A DNA stretch of 30,006 nucleotides from SFEL01 sp045592165 (lineage in GTDB: Bacteria; Bacillota; Clostridia; Christensenellales; CAG-138). The stretch lies in contig JAZNUG010000148.1 in assembly GCA_045592165.1 (NCBI GenBank), positions 1-30,006 on the forward strand, in the 5' to 3' direction. Made by a program: the position numbers and the translations under genes. This document shows positions 7,602 through 15,811 of this stretch, piece after piece (positions within the stretch are counted from its first letter, which is position 1; every line of letters starts with the position of its first letter). The notes below the pieces were generated by a model. It had not been told where the DNA came from and made no database searches. It saw nothing but the letters and a program-made list of their open reading frames with translations.

Positions 7602-8813
7602 ATGTTTGATCCCAAACTTTGCAAAGGCGCAGATATCTCCACCACCTATGCGGGCATAAAGCTCCGCTCCCCCTTCATCCTCAGCTCCGGCCCTCTGGGC
7701 TACGGCGCTGAAGGCCTTATCAGGGCACACAACGCCGGCTGCGGCGCAGTTGTTACCAAAACTCTGCGTCTCAACAGGGCAATCAACCCCGCCCACCACA
7801 TTGGCACCATGGGTCCCAATTCCCTGATAAACTGCGAAAAATGGGCAGATTCCGACAGGCTCCAGTGGTATGAAAAGGAAATACCCGAAGCCAAGGCCGC
7901 AGGCGCAGTGGTTATCGCATCCGTTGGCCACACTCCTGCCGAAGCCGAAGCCATCGTTGCCGATGCCGAAAAGGCCGGCGCAGATATGCTGGAGCTGGTA
8001 TCCTACACCGAGGATACCCTGCTGCCTATGCTCCGCATTGCAAAGAAAAAGGTAAATATCCCCGTCATCTGCAAGCTTTCCGCCAACTGGCCCGACCCTG
8101 TTGCCGCAGGTATACGCTGCATGCAGGAAGGCGCTGATGCACTGTGCGCCATCGACTCCATAGGCCCCGGCCTCAAGATCGATATCAAGAAGGCTCGCCC
8201 CGAACTGATGGGCGCAGACGGCTGCGGCTGGATCAGCGGCGGCGCAATCAAGCCCCAGTCCATGTACATCAATGCCGCTCTCTCCCGCAAGGTGCCCAAC
8301 CTTGACATTTACGGTTCCGGCGGATGCATGAGCGCAGCAGATGCAGTGGAATTCATCATGGCAGGCTGCCGCGGCGTAGGCTACTGCTCCGCAGGTATCC
8401 TCTACGGTATGGATTACGTAGAAAAGATGTGCTATGAGCTTTCCGCTCTGCTGGCCAAGCTGGGCTATGCAAGCCTTGAGGAAGCCAGGGGCGCCGCTCT
8501 CGGCAGCTTCCCCGACAGAGACCTGGTCACCAGACTGGCATTCGATTACCGTCCCGATGCAGACCCTGCCACCGGCTTCAAGGGCTGCACCCGCTGCAAC
8601 CGCTGCGTAAAGGCCTGCTGCTACGAGGCAAGGAAGCTGGATGAAACCGGCATGCACGTCGATGCAGACCTGTGCCGTGACTGCGGCGTATGCGTAAGCA
8701 TCTGCCCCACCGGTGCCCTTACCGCAACCATGCTGCCCCAGACCCAGACCGATCTGGACAGGGTTGCCGAAGCAGCCGCCTTTGATGAACTGGTAAAGTC
8801 CATCAACAGCTGA
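7602..8813 (+). CDS. PreA-like flavin/iron-sulfur dehydrogenase (dihydroorotate/dihydropyrimidine dehydrogenase family) with altered substrate loop
   Basis: An FMN TIM barrel followed by a bacterial-type ferredoxin domain, the layout of the PreA subunit of dihydropyrimidine dehydrogenase; 403 residues. FMN-site features are visible: SSGPLG (28-33), TKT (52-54), Lys158, and GSGGCMSAADAVEFIMAG (238-255). The two [4Fe-4S] clusters are bound by Cys329/332/335 with Cys368 and Cys358/361/364 with Cys339. In PreA and dihydroorotate dehydrogenases the catalytic loop reads N-x-S-C-P or N-x-S-x-P; here that stretch is ELVSYTED (131-138), with no Cys-Pro and no Asn. The downstream substrate Asn-Thr is Asp185-Ser186. 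The fold and electron path are safe but pyrimidine specificity is not. No PreT partner gene is seen nearby, so its electron partner is unknown. Confidence 0.85.
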   Translation: MFDPKLCKGADISTTYAGIKLRSPFILSSGPLGYGAEGLIRAHNAGCGAVVTKTLRLNRAINPAHHIGTMGPNSLINCEKWADSDRLQWYEKEIPEAKAAGAVVIASVGHTPAEAEAIVADAEKAGADMLELVSYTEDTLLPMLRIAKKKVNIPVICKLSANWPDPVAAGIRCMQEGADALCAIDSIGPGLKIDIKKARPELMGADGCGWISGGAIKPQSMYINAALSRKVPNLDIYGSGGCMSAADAVEFIMAGCRGVGYCSAGILYGMDYVEKMCYELSALLAKLGYASLEEARGAALGSFPDRDLVTRLAFDYRPDADPATGFKGCTRCNRCVKACCYEARKLDETGMHVDADLCRDCGVCVSICPTGALTATMLPQTQTDLDRVAEAAAFDELVKSINS

Positions 8814-8838
8814 TGCAGTGACTGAAAGGAAGGTAAAC

Positions 8839-9783
8839 ATGTCTCTTCCCATTGAAGCAATTCAGGCCCGCTGTTCAAAGATACTTTCCGACCTTAACGA
8901 CAACGCCTGCGCGTACGGCATCGAAGTTTCTTCGATGCCCTGCGGCGCAAAGCTTATGGATGCCGGCATAAACGCCGTCGGCTCCTATCAGGCAGGCGCT
9001 CTCGTAACAGAGCTCTGTCAGGGCGGTCTGGCCTCTGCTGCCATACGCCCCCAGAATCTGGGCAAGCTTCTGCTCCCTCACATCTTTGTTGAAACCTATA
9101 TCCCCCGCTGCGCAAATCTCGTTCTGCAGTCCGCCCGTCCCTTTGAGGGCGAAATGATATCCGGTCCCATAAAGATGTTCCTGGAAAACGACGCTCCCAG
9201 CCCCGATGCATGCAGCGCAGCCCTTACGGCAGTTCTGCAGTGCGATAAGTTCCCCTCTGATGAGTGGGCGGTAAGCCTTGCCAAGGCAGCAGGCTGCGAG
9301 CCCTCTCAGCTCACCCTGGTGGCGGTTCCCCAGGGAAGCGCCGCCGGCAGCACCCAGATTGCAGGCCGCATGAATGAAAACATGCTCTTCACCATGGAAA
9401 ACTCCCTTGGCTATGATTCTTCCATGGTTCGCCACATACTGGGCTACTGCCCCATCGGCCCCTACGGCCCCGCCCCCGAAGGCAAGCATCTCCTGCTTCC
9501 TGACGACTATCTCCACTATGCTTCCGGCGCATGCCTTACCATAGACGCCCCCGAGGGACTGGATATCCAGAAACTGGCCGACGACCTGGCCTTCAATTCC
9601 CTCAGCATTTACGGCAAGCTGTTCTATGAGCTGCTGGAGCAGGCCGGCTGGGATTTCTTCAAGATTCCCGACGTTATGCACATCAATAAGCTGGCCGAAG
9701 TAACCATATGCGATATCCGCTCCGGCAAAACCGCCGTAGCAGGATGCAAAGATACCGAAATTCTCACCAATCAACTTGTATAA
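8839..9783 (+). CDS. Divergent Mch-like protein (methenyl-tetrahydromethanopterin cyclohydrolase family), copy 1
   Basis: The 314 residues align by eye along their whole length with Mch, the enzyme that hydrolyses the N-CH=N bridge of methenyl-tetrahydromethanopterin. Landmarks are DAGINAVGSYQAGAL (41-55), ISGPIKMF (107-114, in place of the canonical SGPARA), VAVPQGSAAGSTQIAGRMNE (161-180) and YDSSMVRHILGYCPIGP. Arg177 and Glu180 match the Arg-x-x-Glu pair described as catalytic in archaeal Mch. No other methanopterin-pathway gene is in the window, so the true substrate is probably different. An in-frame GTG at 8818 would give an earlier start, but AAGGAAGG sits five bases before the ATG at 8839, so I use that. 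It lies between the PreA-like gene and the BMP lipoprotein gene. It is more divergent than copy 2 at 15804. Confidence 0.8.
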   Translation: MSLPIEAIQARCSKILSDLNDNACAYGIEVSSMPCGAKLMDAGINAVGSYQAGALVTELCQGGLASAAIRPQNLGKLLLPHIFVETYIPRCANLVLQSARPFEGEMISGPIKMFLENDAPSPDACSAALTAVLQCDKFPSDEWAVSLAKAAGCEPSQLTLVAVPQGSAAGSTQIAGRMNENMLFTMENSLGYDSSMVRHILGYCPIGPYGPAPEGKHLLLPDDYLHYASGACLTIDAPEGLDIQKLADDLAFNSLSIYGKLFYELLEQAGWDFFKIPDVMHINKLAEVTICDIRSGKTAVAGCKDTEILTNQLV

Positions 9784-9801
9784 TTCGAAGGAGGACCCCC
9801 A

Positions 9802-10890
9802 ATGAAGCGCAGATTCCTTATCCTTGCCCTGGTATTTGCTTTCGTGCTGACCGCCGTAGGCTGCGGCAGCTCCACCCCCGCCGCAGACGATTCCGGCAGC
9901 GGCGAAGGCGGCTATGCCGATTTCCAGACCGCCATTATGCTGCCCGGTATTGAAGGCGAAAACGCCATCTTCCAGATGATCGCCAGCGGTATTCGCGATG
10001 CCTGTGCAGAGCTTGGCGCACCCGAACCCAAGGTAGTTGAAGGCGGCGACCAGTGGACCAGCTACGGCAAGTATCTTACCAGCCTTGCTGCCGCAGGTAT
10101 CTACGACGTTATCTTCACCACCACCGACGTTATGCGCTACTGCGTAAACGACACCGTTCTCGCTTATCCCAACCAGAAAATCGTTATGGTTGACGCAGAC
10201 CTTCTCGGCTATGAGTCCAAGTTCGAAGGCGGCAAGATCCCCGAGAACGTATGGGGCATTTCCTTCGATATGTATCAGCTGGGCTACCTCGGCGGTCACT
10301 TCTCCGCTCTCGTTACCCAGAGCGACATGGAGCGCGCCAATCCCGACCTGAAGGTTGGCCTTGTAACCACCGACATTTACGACGCATGGGATGTTGACCT
10401 TAAGACCGGCTTCACCAACGGCGTTAAGGATGTAAATCCCGATATCGAGATCATCACCTCCGTAATCGGCGACTGGGTAGACCCCGCCAAGGGAGCTTCC
10501 GTTACCCGTGCCCTCATCGCTCAGGGTGTTGATATCGTTTATTACACCAGCGGCGCTTCTGCATACGGCTGCGTAACCGAAGCCGAGGCTCAGAACTGCT
10601 ATGCTATCCCCCACGACAACAACGCCATCTCCCTGGCTCCCGAAACCATCATCGCTGCATCCCTGGTTCAGGGCTATGATGCCGCTTACAGTGCCGCCAA
10701 GGGCGCCATCGAAGGCACTCTGGAATACGGCACCGGCCGCAGGGCAGGCGTTGCTGAAAGCGTAATCGCTTTCACCACTGATGATCCCGTATACCTGGAA
10801 ACTGTTCCCGAAGATATCCGCGCCGCTATGGATGCCGCCATTCAGGGCCTTGCCGACGGCAGCATCGATGCACGCAGACCTCTCGCATAA
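9802..10890 (+). CDS. BMP-family substrate-binding lipoprotein (nucleoside-type ABC transporter)
   Basis: Extracytoplasmic binding protein of the BmpA/Med family, known members of which bind nucleosides. The 362 residues begin with a short positive MKRR, a hydrophobic core and a lipobox ending LTAVGC, with the lipid-modified cysteine at 21. A Ser/Gly-rich tether follows (to about residue 36). The remaining periplasmic-binding fold includes the typical LIAQGVDIVYYTSGASAYG segment and a C-terminal GLADGSIDARRPLA. AAGGAGG precedes the ATG. It starts 18 bases after Mch-like copy 1 and is followed by its ATPase and two permeases, so the full importer is present. Substrate is inferred as a purine nucleoside or a related heterocycle from the family and the neighbours. 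Confidence 0.93.
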   Translation: MKRRFLILALVFAFVLTAVGCGSSTPAADDSGSGEGGYADFQTAIMLPGIEGENAIFQMIASGIRDACAELGAPEPKVVEGGDQWTSYGKYLTSLAAAGIYDVIFTTTDVMRYCVNDTVLAYPNQKIVMVDADLLGYESKFEGGKIPENVWGISFDMYQLGYLGGHFSALVTQSDMERANPDLKVGLVTTDIYDAWDVDLKTGFTNGVKDVNPDIEIITSVIGDWVDPAKGASVTRALIAQGVDIVYYTSGASAYGCVTEAEAQNCYAIPHDNNAISLAPETIIAASLVQGYDAAYSAAKGAIEGTLEYGTGRRAGVAESVIAFTTDDPVYLETVPEDIRAAMDAAIQGLADGSIDARRPLA

Positions 10891-10932
10891 TTTTTAACCC
10901 ATACCAAACCGCTATTTCAAAGGAGACATAAC

Positions 10933-12501
10933 ATGTCTGATTATTTGTGCATGCGGGGCATTACAAAGACCTATCAGGCCTACGGCCGTGAGGTCCGCGC
11001 CCTGAAAAATGTGGATTTCTCCGTACGCCGCGGCACGGTACACGGTTTGCTGGGCGAAAACGGCGCAGGTAAATCCACCCTTATGAAAATACTGTCCGGC
11101 GTTGAGCGCATGGACAGCGGTACCGTCACCTTCAACGGCGAAGAAGTGACCTTAGGCAACGCCATGCAGGCTCAGAAGCTGGGCATCGGCATGGTGCATC
11201 AGCACTTCTCCCTCATCGATGACTACACCGTTGCTGAGAACGTAGTTCTTGGCATGGAGCCGGTTAAGGGCCTTGGTTTTGTTGACCTCAAGGCCCAGCG
11301 CCAGGCCGCCGAGGAAGCTGCAAGACAGTGCGGCTTCACCATCGACCTCGACCGTAAGGTAGGCACCCTCTCCATGGGCGAACGCCAGAAGGTAGAGATA
11401 ATGCGCGTTGTGTTCAGCAAGGCCGACCTGCTGATATTCGACGAACCTACCTCTGTTCTGGTAGAGCAGGAGATCCAGGGTCTGCTGGACACCATCAGGC
11501 TGCTCAAGGAAAATGGAAAAACCATCATCTACATCAGCCATAAGGTTGAAGAGGTTATTTCCATAACCGACGATCTGACCGTTCTTCGCGATGGCGAATC
11601 CGTCCGCACCGACAAGACCGCCGCCGTTGACGCCGCTGAAATCATCCGCATGATGGTAGGTCAGACTCTGTCCCTCCATCTGGACAAGACTCCCGCCAAC
11701 CCCGGTAACATCGTACTTCAGGCCAACAATCTCTGGGTCAAGAACGGCCTGCTGGATGCTGTAAAGCACGTCAGCTTTACCGTCCGTTCCGGGGAAATCG
11801 TTGCCATTGCAGGTATAAACGGCAACGGCCAGCCCGAACTTCTGGAAGTTCTCTTTGGTCTGCGTAAGGCCGATAAGGGCAGCATCCGCCTTATGGGCAA
11901 GGATATTACCAACCTTACCCCCCAGAAGCGCAGAGATGCAGGCATGAGCTATGTTCCTGAAGACCGTATCCACGTGGGCTCCTGCGCCACCGCCAGCGTA
12001 TCCGAAAACCTGCTGGTGGACCGCCGCAGCAAAGAGCCTTACAGCAAGCACGGTTTCCTTAAGGCAAAGCCCCTGTCCGATCTGAGCAAGCAGCTCATCG
12101 ACCAGTACAGCATCAAGGTCAGCGGTGAAAACCACATCGTCGGCGCTCTTTCCGGCGGTCACATTCAGCGTACCATACTGGCCCGCGAGCTTTCTGCCAA
12201 CCCCAAGGTACTGCTGGCAAGCGAAGTTACCATGGGTCTTGACGTTCTGAGCACCCGCTACGTCCATGAGACCATGCTGCAGCTCAGGGATCAGGGTCTC
12301 GGCATACTTCTGGTATCCAGCAACATCAACGAAATCCTTGCTCTGGCAGACAGGATTCTGGTCATTCACGACGGCGCCCTCACCGCCTCCTTTGTAAACG
12401 ATGACATGGTAACCCGTGAGGAAATCGGCGAATACATGCTTGGTATTAAGTTCATGACTGAACTTACCCGCGGATCGGAGGATGACGATGCAGCGGTCTA
12501 A
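10933..12501 (+). CDS. Double-domain ABC transporter ATPase (nucleoside/sugar type, NupO/YufO-like)
   Basis: Energises the BMP-dependent importer. The 522 residues hold two ATPase domains. The first is intact: Walker A GENGAGKST at 41-49, signature LSMGERQKVE and Walker B LLIFDEPTS. The second is degenerate, as usual in this family: Walker A reads GINGNGQPE with no Lys-Ser/Thr, the signature is LSGGHIQRTILAREL, and the Walker B region reads LLASEVTMGLD, where the Asp before Glu is Ser. ATP turnover therefore probably depends on the first site. AAAGGAG precedes the ATG. The 3' end overlaps the first permease gene, indicating coupled translation. Confidence 0.94.
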   Translation: MSDYLCMRGITKTYQAYGREVRALKNVDFSVRRGTVHGLLGENGAGKSTLMKILSGVERMDSGTVTFNGEEVTLGNAMQAQKLGIGMVHQHFSLIDDYTVAENVVLGMEPVKGLGFVDLKAQRQAAEEAARQCGFTIDLDRKVGTLSMGERQKVEIMRVVFSKADLLIFDEPTSVLVEQEIQGLLDTIRLLKENGKTIIYISHKVEEVISITDDLTVLRDGESVRTDKTAAVDAAEIIRMMVGQTLSLHLDKTPANPGNIVLQANNLWVKNGLLDAVKHVSFTVRSGEIVAIAGINGNGQPELLEVLFGLRKADKGSIRLMGKDITNLTPQKRRDAGMSYVPEDRIHVGSCATASVSENLLVDRRSKEPYSKHGFLKAKPLSDLSKQLIDQYSIKVSGENHIVGALSGGHIQRTILARELSANPKVLLASEVTMGLDVLSTRYVHETMLQLRDQGLGILLVSSNINEILALADRILVIHDGALTASFVNDDMVTREEIGEYMLGIKFMTELTRGSEDDDAAV

Positions 12502-13564
12502 ACAAACTCTTTTTCAGCTGTTGGTAATACTGTCCGGCCTTGTAATGGCAGTAGTAGTTATACTGCTCTGCTCCAGCGAGCCCGGCATTGCCCTTAAGTT
12601 CTTTTTCACCGGCCCCTTCTCCAGCCAGTTCTTCCTGGGCGATATGATCAATACCGCCGTGCCCCTTATTATCTGCGGCCTTGCGGCAAGCGTATCCTTT
12701 ACCGCTTCCGTATGGAACCTGGGTCTTGAAGGCATGGTGTATTTCGGCATGCTCACCGGCACTATGGCCGGCGTATGGATGGAAGGATGGCCCGCAGCCA
12801 TTGCAATCCCCCTGATGTTCGTTGCAGCCTTCGTAGGCGGCGCAGTACTTTCTCTGCTGTGTAACTTCTTCCGCCGCCGCTTCAACGTAGATATCATGAT
12901 GAGCTCCCTCATGATTGCAAACGTGATATTCTACCTTATCATGATGCTGGTTGAAGGCCCCTTCAGGGATATGGATTCCGGTCAGGGCGTTACCACCGCC
13001 ATGATTCCCGAAGCATTCCAGTTCCCCAATCTGCTGGCTGCTTCCGAGCTTAATGCAACCCTCTTCATAGCCATTGCCCTTACGGCCATAATGTACTTCT
13101 GTCTGCGCCGCACCAAGGTTGGCTATGAAATCCGCATCACCGGCGAAAACCCCTCCTTTGCAGCCTACGGCGGAATCAGCACCCTTGCAGTTGCAAGTCT
13201 TGCTATGATTCTCTCCGGCGGTCTGGGCGGCGTTGGCGGTCTCAGCTATGTACTGTGCACTTCCAACCGCGTCCGCAATCAGCTTTGCGGTATCGGCTGG
13301 AGCGGCCTTTCCATCGCAATGATCAGCCGCAACAACCCCCTGCTGGTGCTGCCCGTATCCCTGTTCTTCGCCTATCTTACCAAGGGCGCTGAATGTGCGG
13401 CCCTCTTTGCCGACATCACCCCCGACGTGGCGCAGATCATCCAGGGTGCAATACTGCTGCTGGTTACCAGCGAAAAGCTCATCTCCGCTCTTTCCGGCGG
13501 CAACAAGAAAAAGAAAAAAGCCCTTAAACCCAAGGCAGAAGAACACAAGGAGGTGACAGAGTAA
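12488..13564 (+). CDS. ABC transporter permease (nucleoside type, NupP/YufP-like)
   Basis: Membrane subunit of the BMP-dependent importer; 358 residues with about eight to nine hydrophobic segments. The conserved SVWNLGLEGMVYFGML motif near residue 78 resembles the FNIG.EG loop of this permease family. Two ATGs are in frame, at 12482 and 12488; GGAGG at 12477-12481 abuts the first but is six bases before the second, so 12488 is preferred. Either way the start lies inside the ATPase gene. The last residues are Lys-rich (NKKKKKALKPKAEE), consistent with a cytoplasmic tail. The stop overlaps the next ATG by one base. Confidence 0.93.
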   Translation: MQRSKQTLFQLLVILSGLVMAVVVILLCSSEPGIALKFFFTGPFSSQFFLGDMINTAVPLIICGLAASVSFTASVWNLGLEGMVYFGMLTGTMAGVWMEGWPAAIAIPLMFVAAFVGGAVLSLLCNFFRRRFNVDIMMSSLMIANVIFYLIMMLVEGPFRDMDSGQGVTTAMIPEAFQFPNLLAASELNATLFIAIALTAIMYFCLRRTKVGYEIRITGENPSFAAYGGISTLAVASLAMILSGGLGGVGGLSYVLCTSNRVRNQLCGIGWSGLSIAMISRNNPLLVLPVSLFFAYLTKGAECAALFADITPDVAQIIQGAILLLVTSEKLISALSGGNKKKKKALKPKAEEHKEVTE

Positions 13565-14481
13565 TGAACGAATTCGTTGGTGGCGCTCTTTATACCATCA
13601 TTGCTTATGGTACTCCGCTGATTCTGTGCTCTCTGGGCGGACTTATGACCGGTATTTCCGGCCGCTTCAATCTGGGTATGGAAGGCATGATGCTTTTCTC
13701 TGCCTTCTTCTCCCTCTACTTTGCAAACCTGTTCAACAACCTCATTCTGGGTCTGGTAATCGGCGTGCTGATCACCATCCTAATCGGCCTCTTCATGGCC
13801 TTCATGAGCCTCAGGTTTGACGTTGACATTTACATCGTCGGTATGGCCATCAATACCCTTGGTACCGGCCTTACCACCTTCCTGATTTTCCTGCTCACCG
13901 GCGCTCAGGGTTCCATCATCTACCCCGACGCTCCCAGGCTGGAAAACCTCACCACCCCCGTTATCTCCAACATACCCTACCTCAACCAGGTGCTCAGCAA
14001 CCATACGGTGCTTGATTATCTCACCATAGTTCTGGTAATCGTCATGTATGCCGTCATATTCAAGACCGCATACGGACGCAGGCTCAGGGCTGTTGGTATG
14101 AGCGAATGGGTAGCCTCTGCCCGCGGTATCTCCGTTGACCGTATGATCTACTCCTCCTATGCTCTCTGCGGCCTGTTCTGCGGCCTTGCAGGTGCATCCC
14201 TGTCCCTCACTCAGGGCATTTTCGTAGGCGGTTTCACCGGAATGACCAACGGCCGCGGCTGGCTGGCCATGGCCCTTGTAATAGTTGCTCAGTCTAACCC
14301 TTACATTATTCTGATCTTCTCCTGGGCTCTGGGTCTGCTTTCCGCCCTTGGCGATATTCTCCAGACCACCGGCAATTTCTCTGCCCGTGTCGTTCAGATG
14401 CTCCCCTTCCTGGGTGCCCTTGCTGCAGCGGCAATTTACTCCCTGCGCATGGCCCGCAAGGAAAAATCCACCAAGATTTAA
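13564..14481 (+). CDS. ABC transporter permease (nucleoside type, NupQ/YufQ-like)
   Basis: Second membrane subunit of the same importer, 305 residues with about eight hydrophobic segments. GISGRFNLGMEGMMLFSAF near residue 29 is the hallmark loop, and GWLAMALVIVAQSNPYIILIFSW near residue 237 is typical of the C-terminal half. AAGGAGGTGA lies upstream within the previous gene and the TAATG junction couples the two. Amidohydrolase 2 follows after 19 bases, so the transporter is embedded between two enzyme modules of one operon. Confidence 0.94.
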   Translation: MNEFVGGALYTIIAYGTPLILCSLGGLMTGISGRFNLGMEGMMLFSAFFSLYFANLFNNLILGLVIGVLITILIGLFMAFMSLRFDVDIYIVGMAINTLGTGLTTFLIFLLTGAQGSIIYPDAPRLENLTTPVISNIPYLNQVLSNHTVLDYLTIVLVIVMYAVIFKTAYGRRLRAVGMSEWVASARGISVDRMIYSSYALCGLFCGLAGASLSLTQGIFVGGFTGMTNGRGWLAMALVIVAQSNPYIILIFSWALGLLSALGDILQTTGNFSARVVQMLPFLGALAAAAIYSLRMARKEKSTKI

Positions 14482-14500
14482 TGAATAGAGGGCTAACCCT

Positions 14501-15811
14501 ATGACATTATTGATTCAAAACATCAGTTACCTCATAGTAAACTCCGGCACCGTACTGAAGGATGTGGATCTGCTCATTGAAAATGGCCGCATCTCCTCCT
14601 TCGGCCGCGACCTGAATGTCCCCGCCGATGCAGAAGTTGTTGACGGCAGCGGTCAGGCCATTATGCCCGGCTTTGTAAACGCCCACACCCATCTGTGGCA
14701 GATGACCATCAAGGGAAGGCGCGATGACCTTCCCCTGAGCACATGGTGTGATGAAGTTCTTACCCCCACCATCAATGCTCTCTATGCTGAAAAGGATCCC
14801 GAGGTTAAGGAGCGCCGCAGCTATCTGTGGACCGCTCTGGGCATCTGCGACATGCTGCACAGCGGCGTAACCGCCTTTGTGGATATGGACCTTAACTACC
14901 GTCAGGACGGTATGTTCAAGGCCGCAGAAGATGCCGGCATCCGCGGTTTCTTCGGCATTGAGCTTGCGGATTATTTCATGGACGGCTCCATCAACAGCGA
15001 TGCTCTGGAGGTTGTAAGGCTGCTGACTGACCATCCCGGCCAGTGCGTGCTCACCCCCTCTGAGCTGAACATCTGTACCGACGATACCCTGTCCTTCGTT
15101 GCAGAGGCTGCAAAGGGTCATAACGTTCACGTTCAGATTCACGTGGACGAGACCGAAGCAGAAGCCAAGCAGGCCGTCGCTCAGCGCGGCGCTGCTGAGC
15201 TGGTATACCTCGATAAATTCGGTCTGCTGGACGGCAGCTTCTCCGCTGTACACGGCATCCACCTCTCCAAGAAGGAGATCGAGCTTGCCGCAAAGAAGGA
15301 CATCACCGTTGTTTACAATCCCAAGAGCAACATGAAGCTGGGCAGCGGCGTATGTCCCGTAAGGGAGCTGCTTGACGCAGGCATCAACATCGCTCTGGCA
15401 ACCGACGGTCCCGCATCCAACGACATACTGGATATGTTCGAAGAAATGCGTATGGGTGCAATGCTCCAGAAGGTATCCGCAAAGGATGCTTCCGCAGTAC
15501 TTGCAAAGGATGTATTTGACATGGCCACCGCAGGCGGCGCACACATGCTCAATATTGACGCAGGCAGCCTGGAAGCCGGCCGCTATGCCGACTTTATCGT
15601 AATCCCCATGGACAAGCCCAACCTTATCAGCGACGGCAGCGACTTGATCAGTACCATCGTTTACTGCGCTCAGTCCCGCGACGTTAAGGATGTATACATC
15701 GGCGGCAAGCCCGTTGTAAAGGATTACAACATAGTAAACCTTGACGAAGCTGCCCTTACCGCAGAATTTATGGAGCATATGGCCGCTATTAAGGAGGTTA
15801 TCAATGTTTAG
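14501..15811 (+). CDS. Amidohydrolase of the ATZ/TRZ (chlorohydrolase/cytosine-deaminase-like) family, copy 2
   Basis: Predicted metal-dependent deaminase or ring hydrolase, 436 residues. All expected active-site residues are present: His62 and His64 (AHTHLWQ), His214 (VQIHVDETEAE), His251 in AVHGIHLSKKE and Asp302 (ATDGPASND). In contrast, the upstream amidohydrolase at 6279 has lost the equivalent of His251, so the two probably act on different substrates or in different steps. The C-terminal GRYADFIVIPMDKP and DVYIGGKPVVKD segments are typical of the composite beta-sandwich. The GAGGG site is followed by CTAACCCT, which could fold back on it weakly. Its end overlaps the start of Mch-like copy 2 by eight bases, so the two products are probably made together. 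The exact substrate is unknown. Confidence 0.88.
   Translation: MTLLIQNISYLIVNSGTVLKDVDLLIENGRISSFGRDLNVPADAEVVDGSGQAIMPGFVNAHTHLWQMTIKGRRDDLPLSTWCDEVLTPTINALYAEKDPEVKERRSYLWTALGICDMLHSGVTAFVDMDLNYRQDGMFKAAEDAGIRGFFGIELADYFMDGSINSDALEVVRLLTDHPGQCVLTPSELNICTDDTLSFVAEAAKGHNVHVQIHVDETEAEAKQAVAQRGAAELVYLDKFGLLDGSFSAVHGIHLSKKEIELAAKKDITVVYNPKSNMKLGSGVCPVRELLDAGINIALATDGPASNDILDMFEEMRMGAMLQKVSAKDASAVLAKDVFDMATAGGAHMLNIDAGSLEAGRYADFIVIPMDKPNLISDGSDLISTIVYCAQSRDVKDVYIGGKPVVKDYNIVNLDEAALTAEFMEHMAAIKEVINV

Noticed and set aside
8875..10614. 579-codon minus-strand frame
   Set aside because: Antisense to Mch-like copy 1 and the BMP lipoprotein gene; no ribosome binding site or known domain.
12001..12300. 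Degenerate second ATPase domain as a sign of a decaying gene
   Set aside because: Loss of Walker A Lys in the second domain is normal in this nucleoside/sugar ATPase family, and the frame is intact.
15741..15803. Longer N-terminus for Mch-like copy 2
   Set aside because: No ribosome binding site, and the extra residues lie entirely within the upstream amidohydrolase gene; AAGGAGG at 15791 points to 15804.
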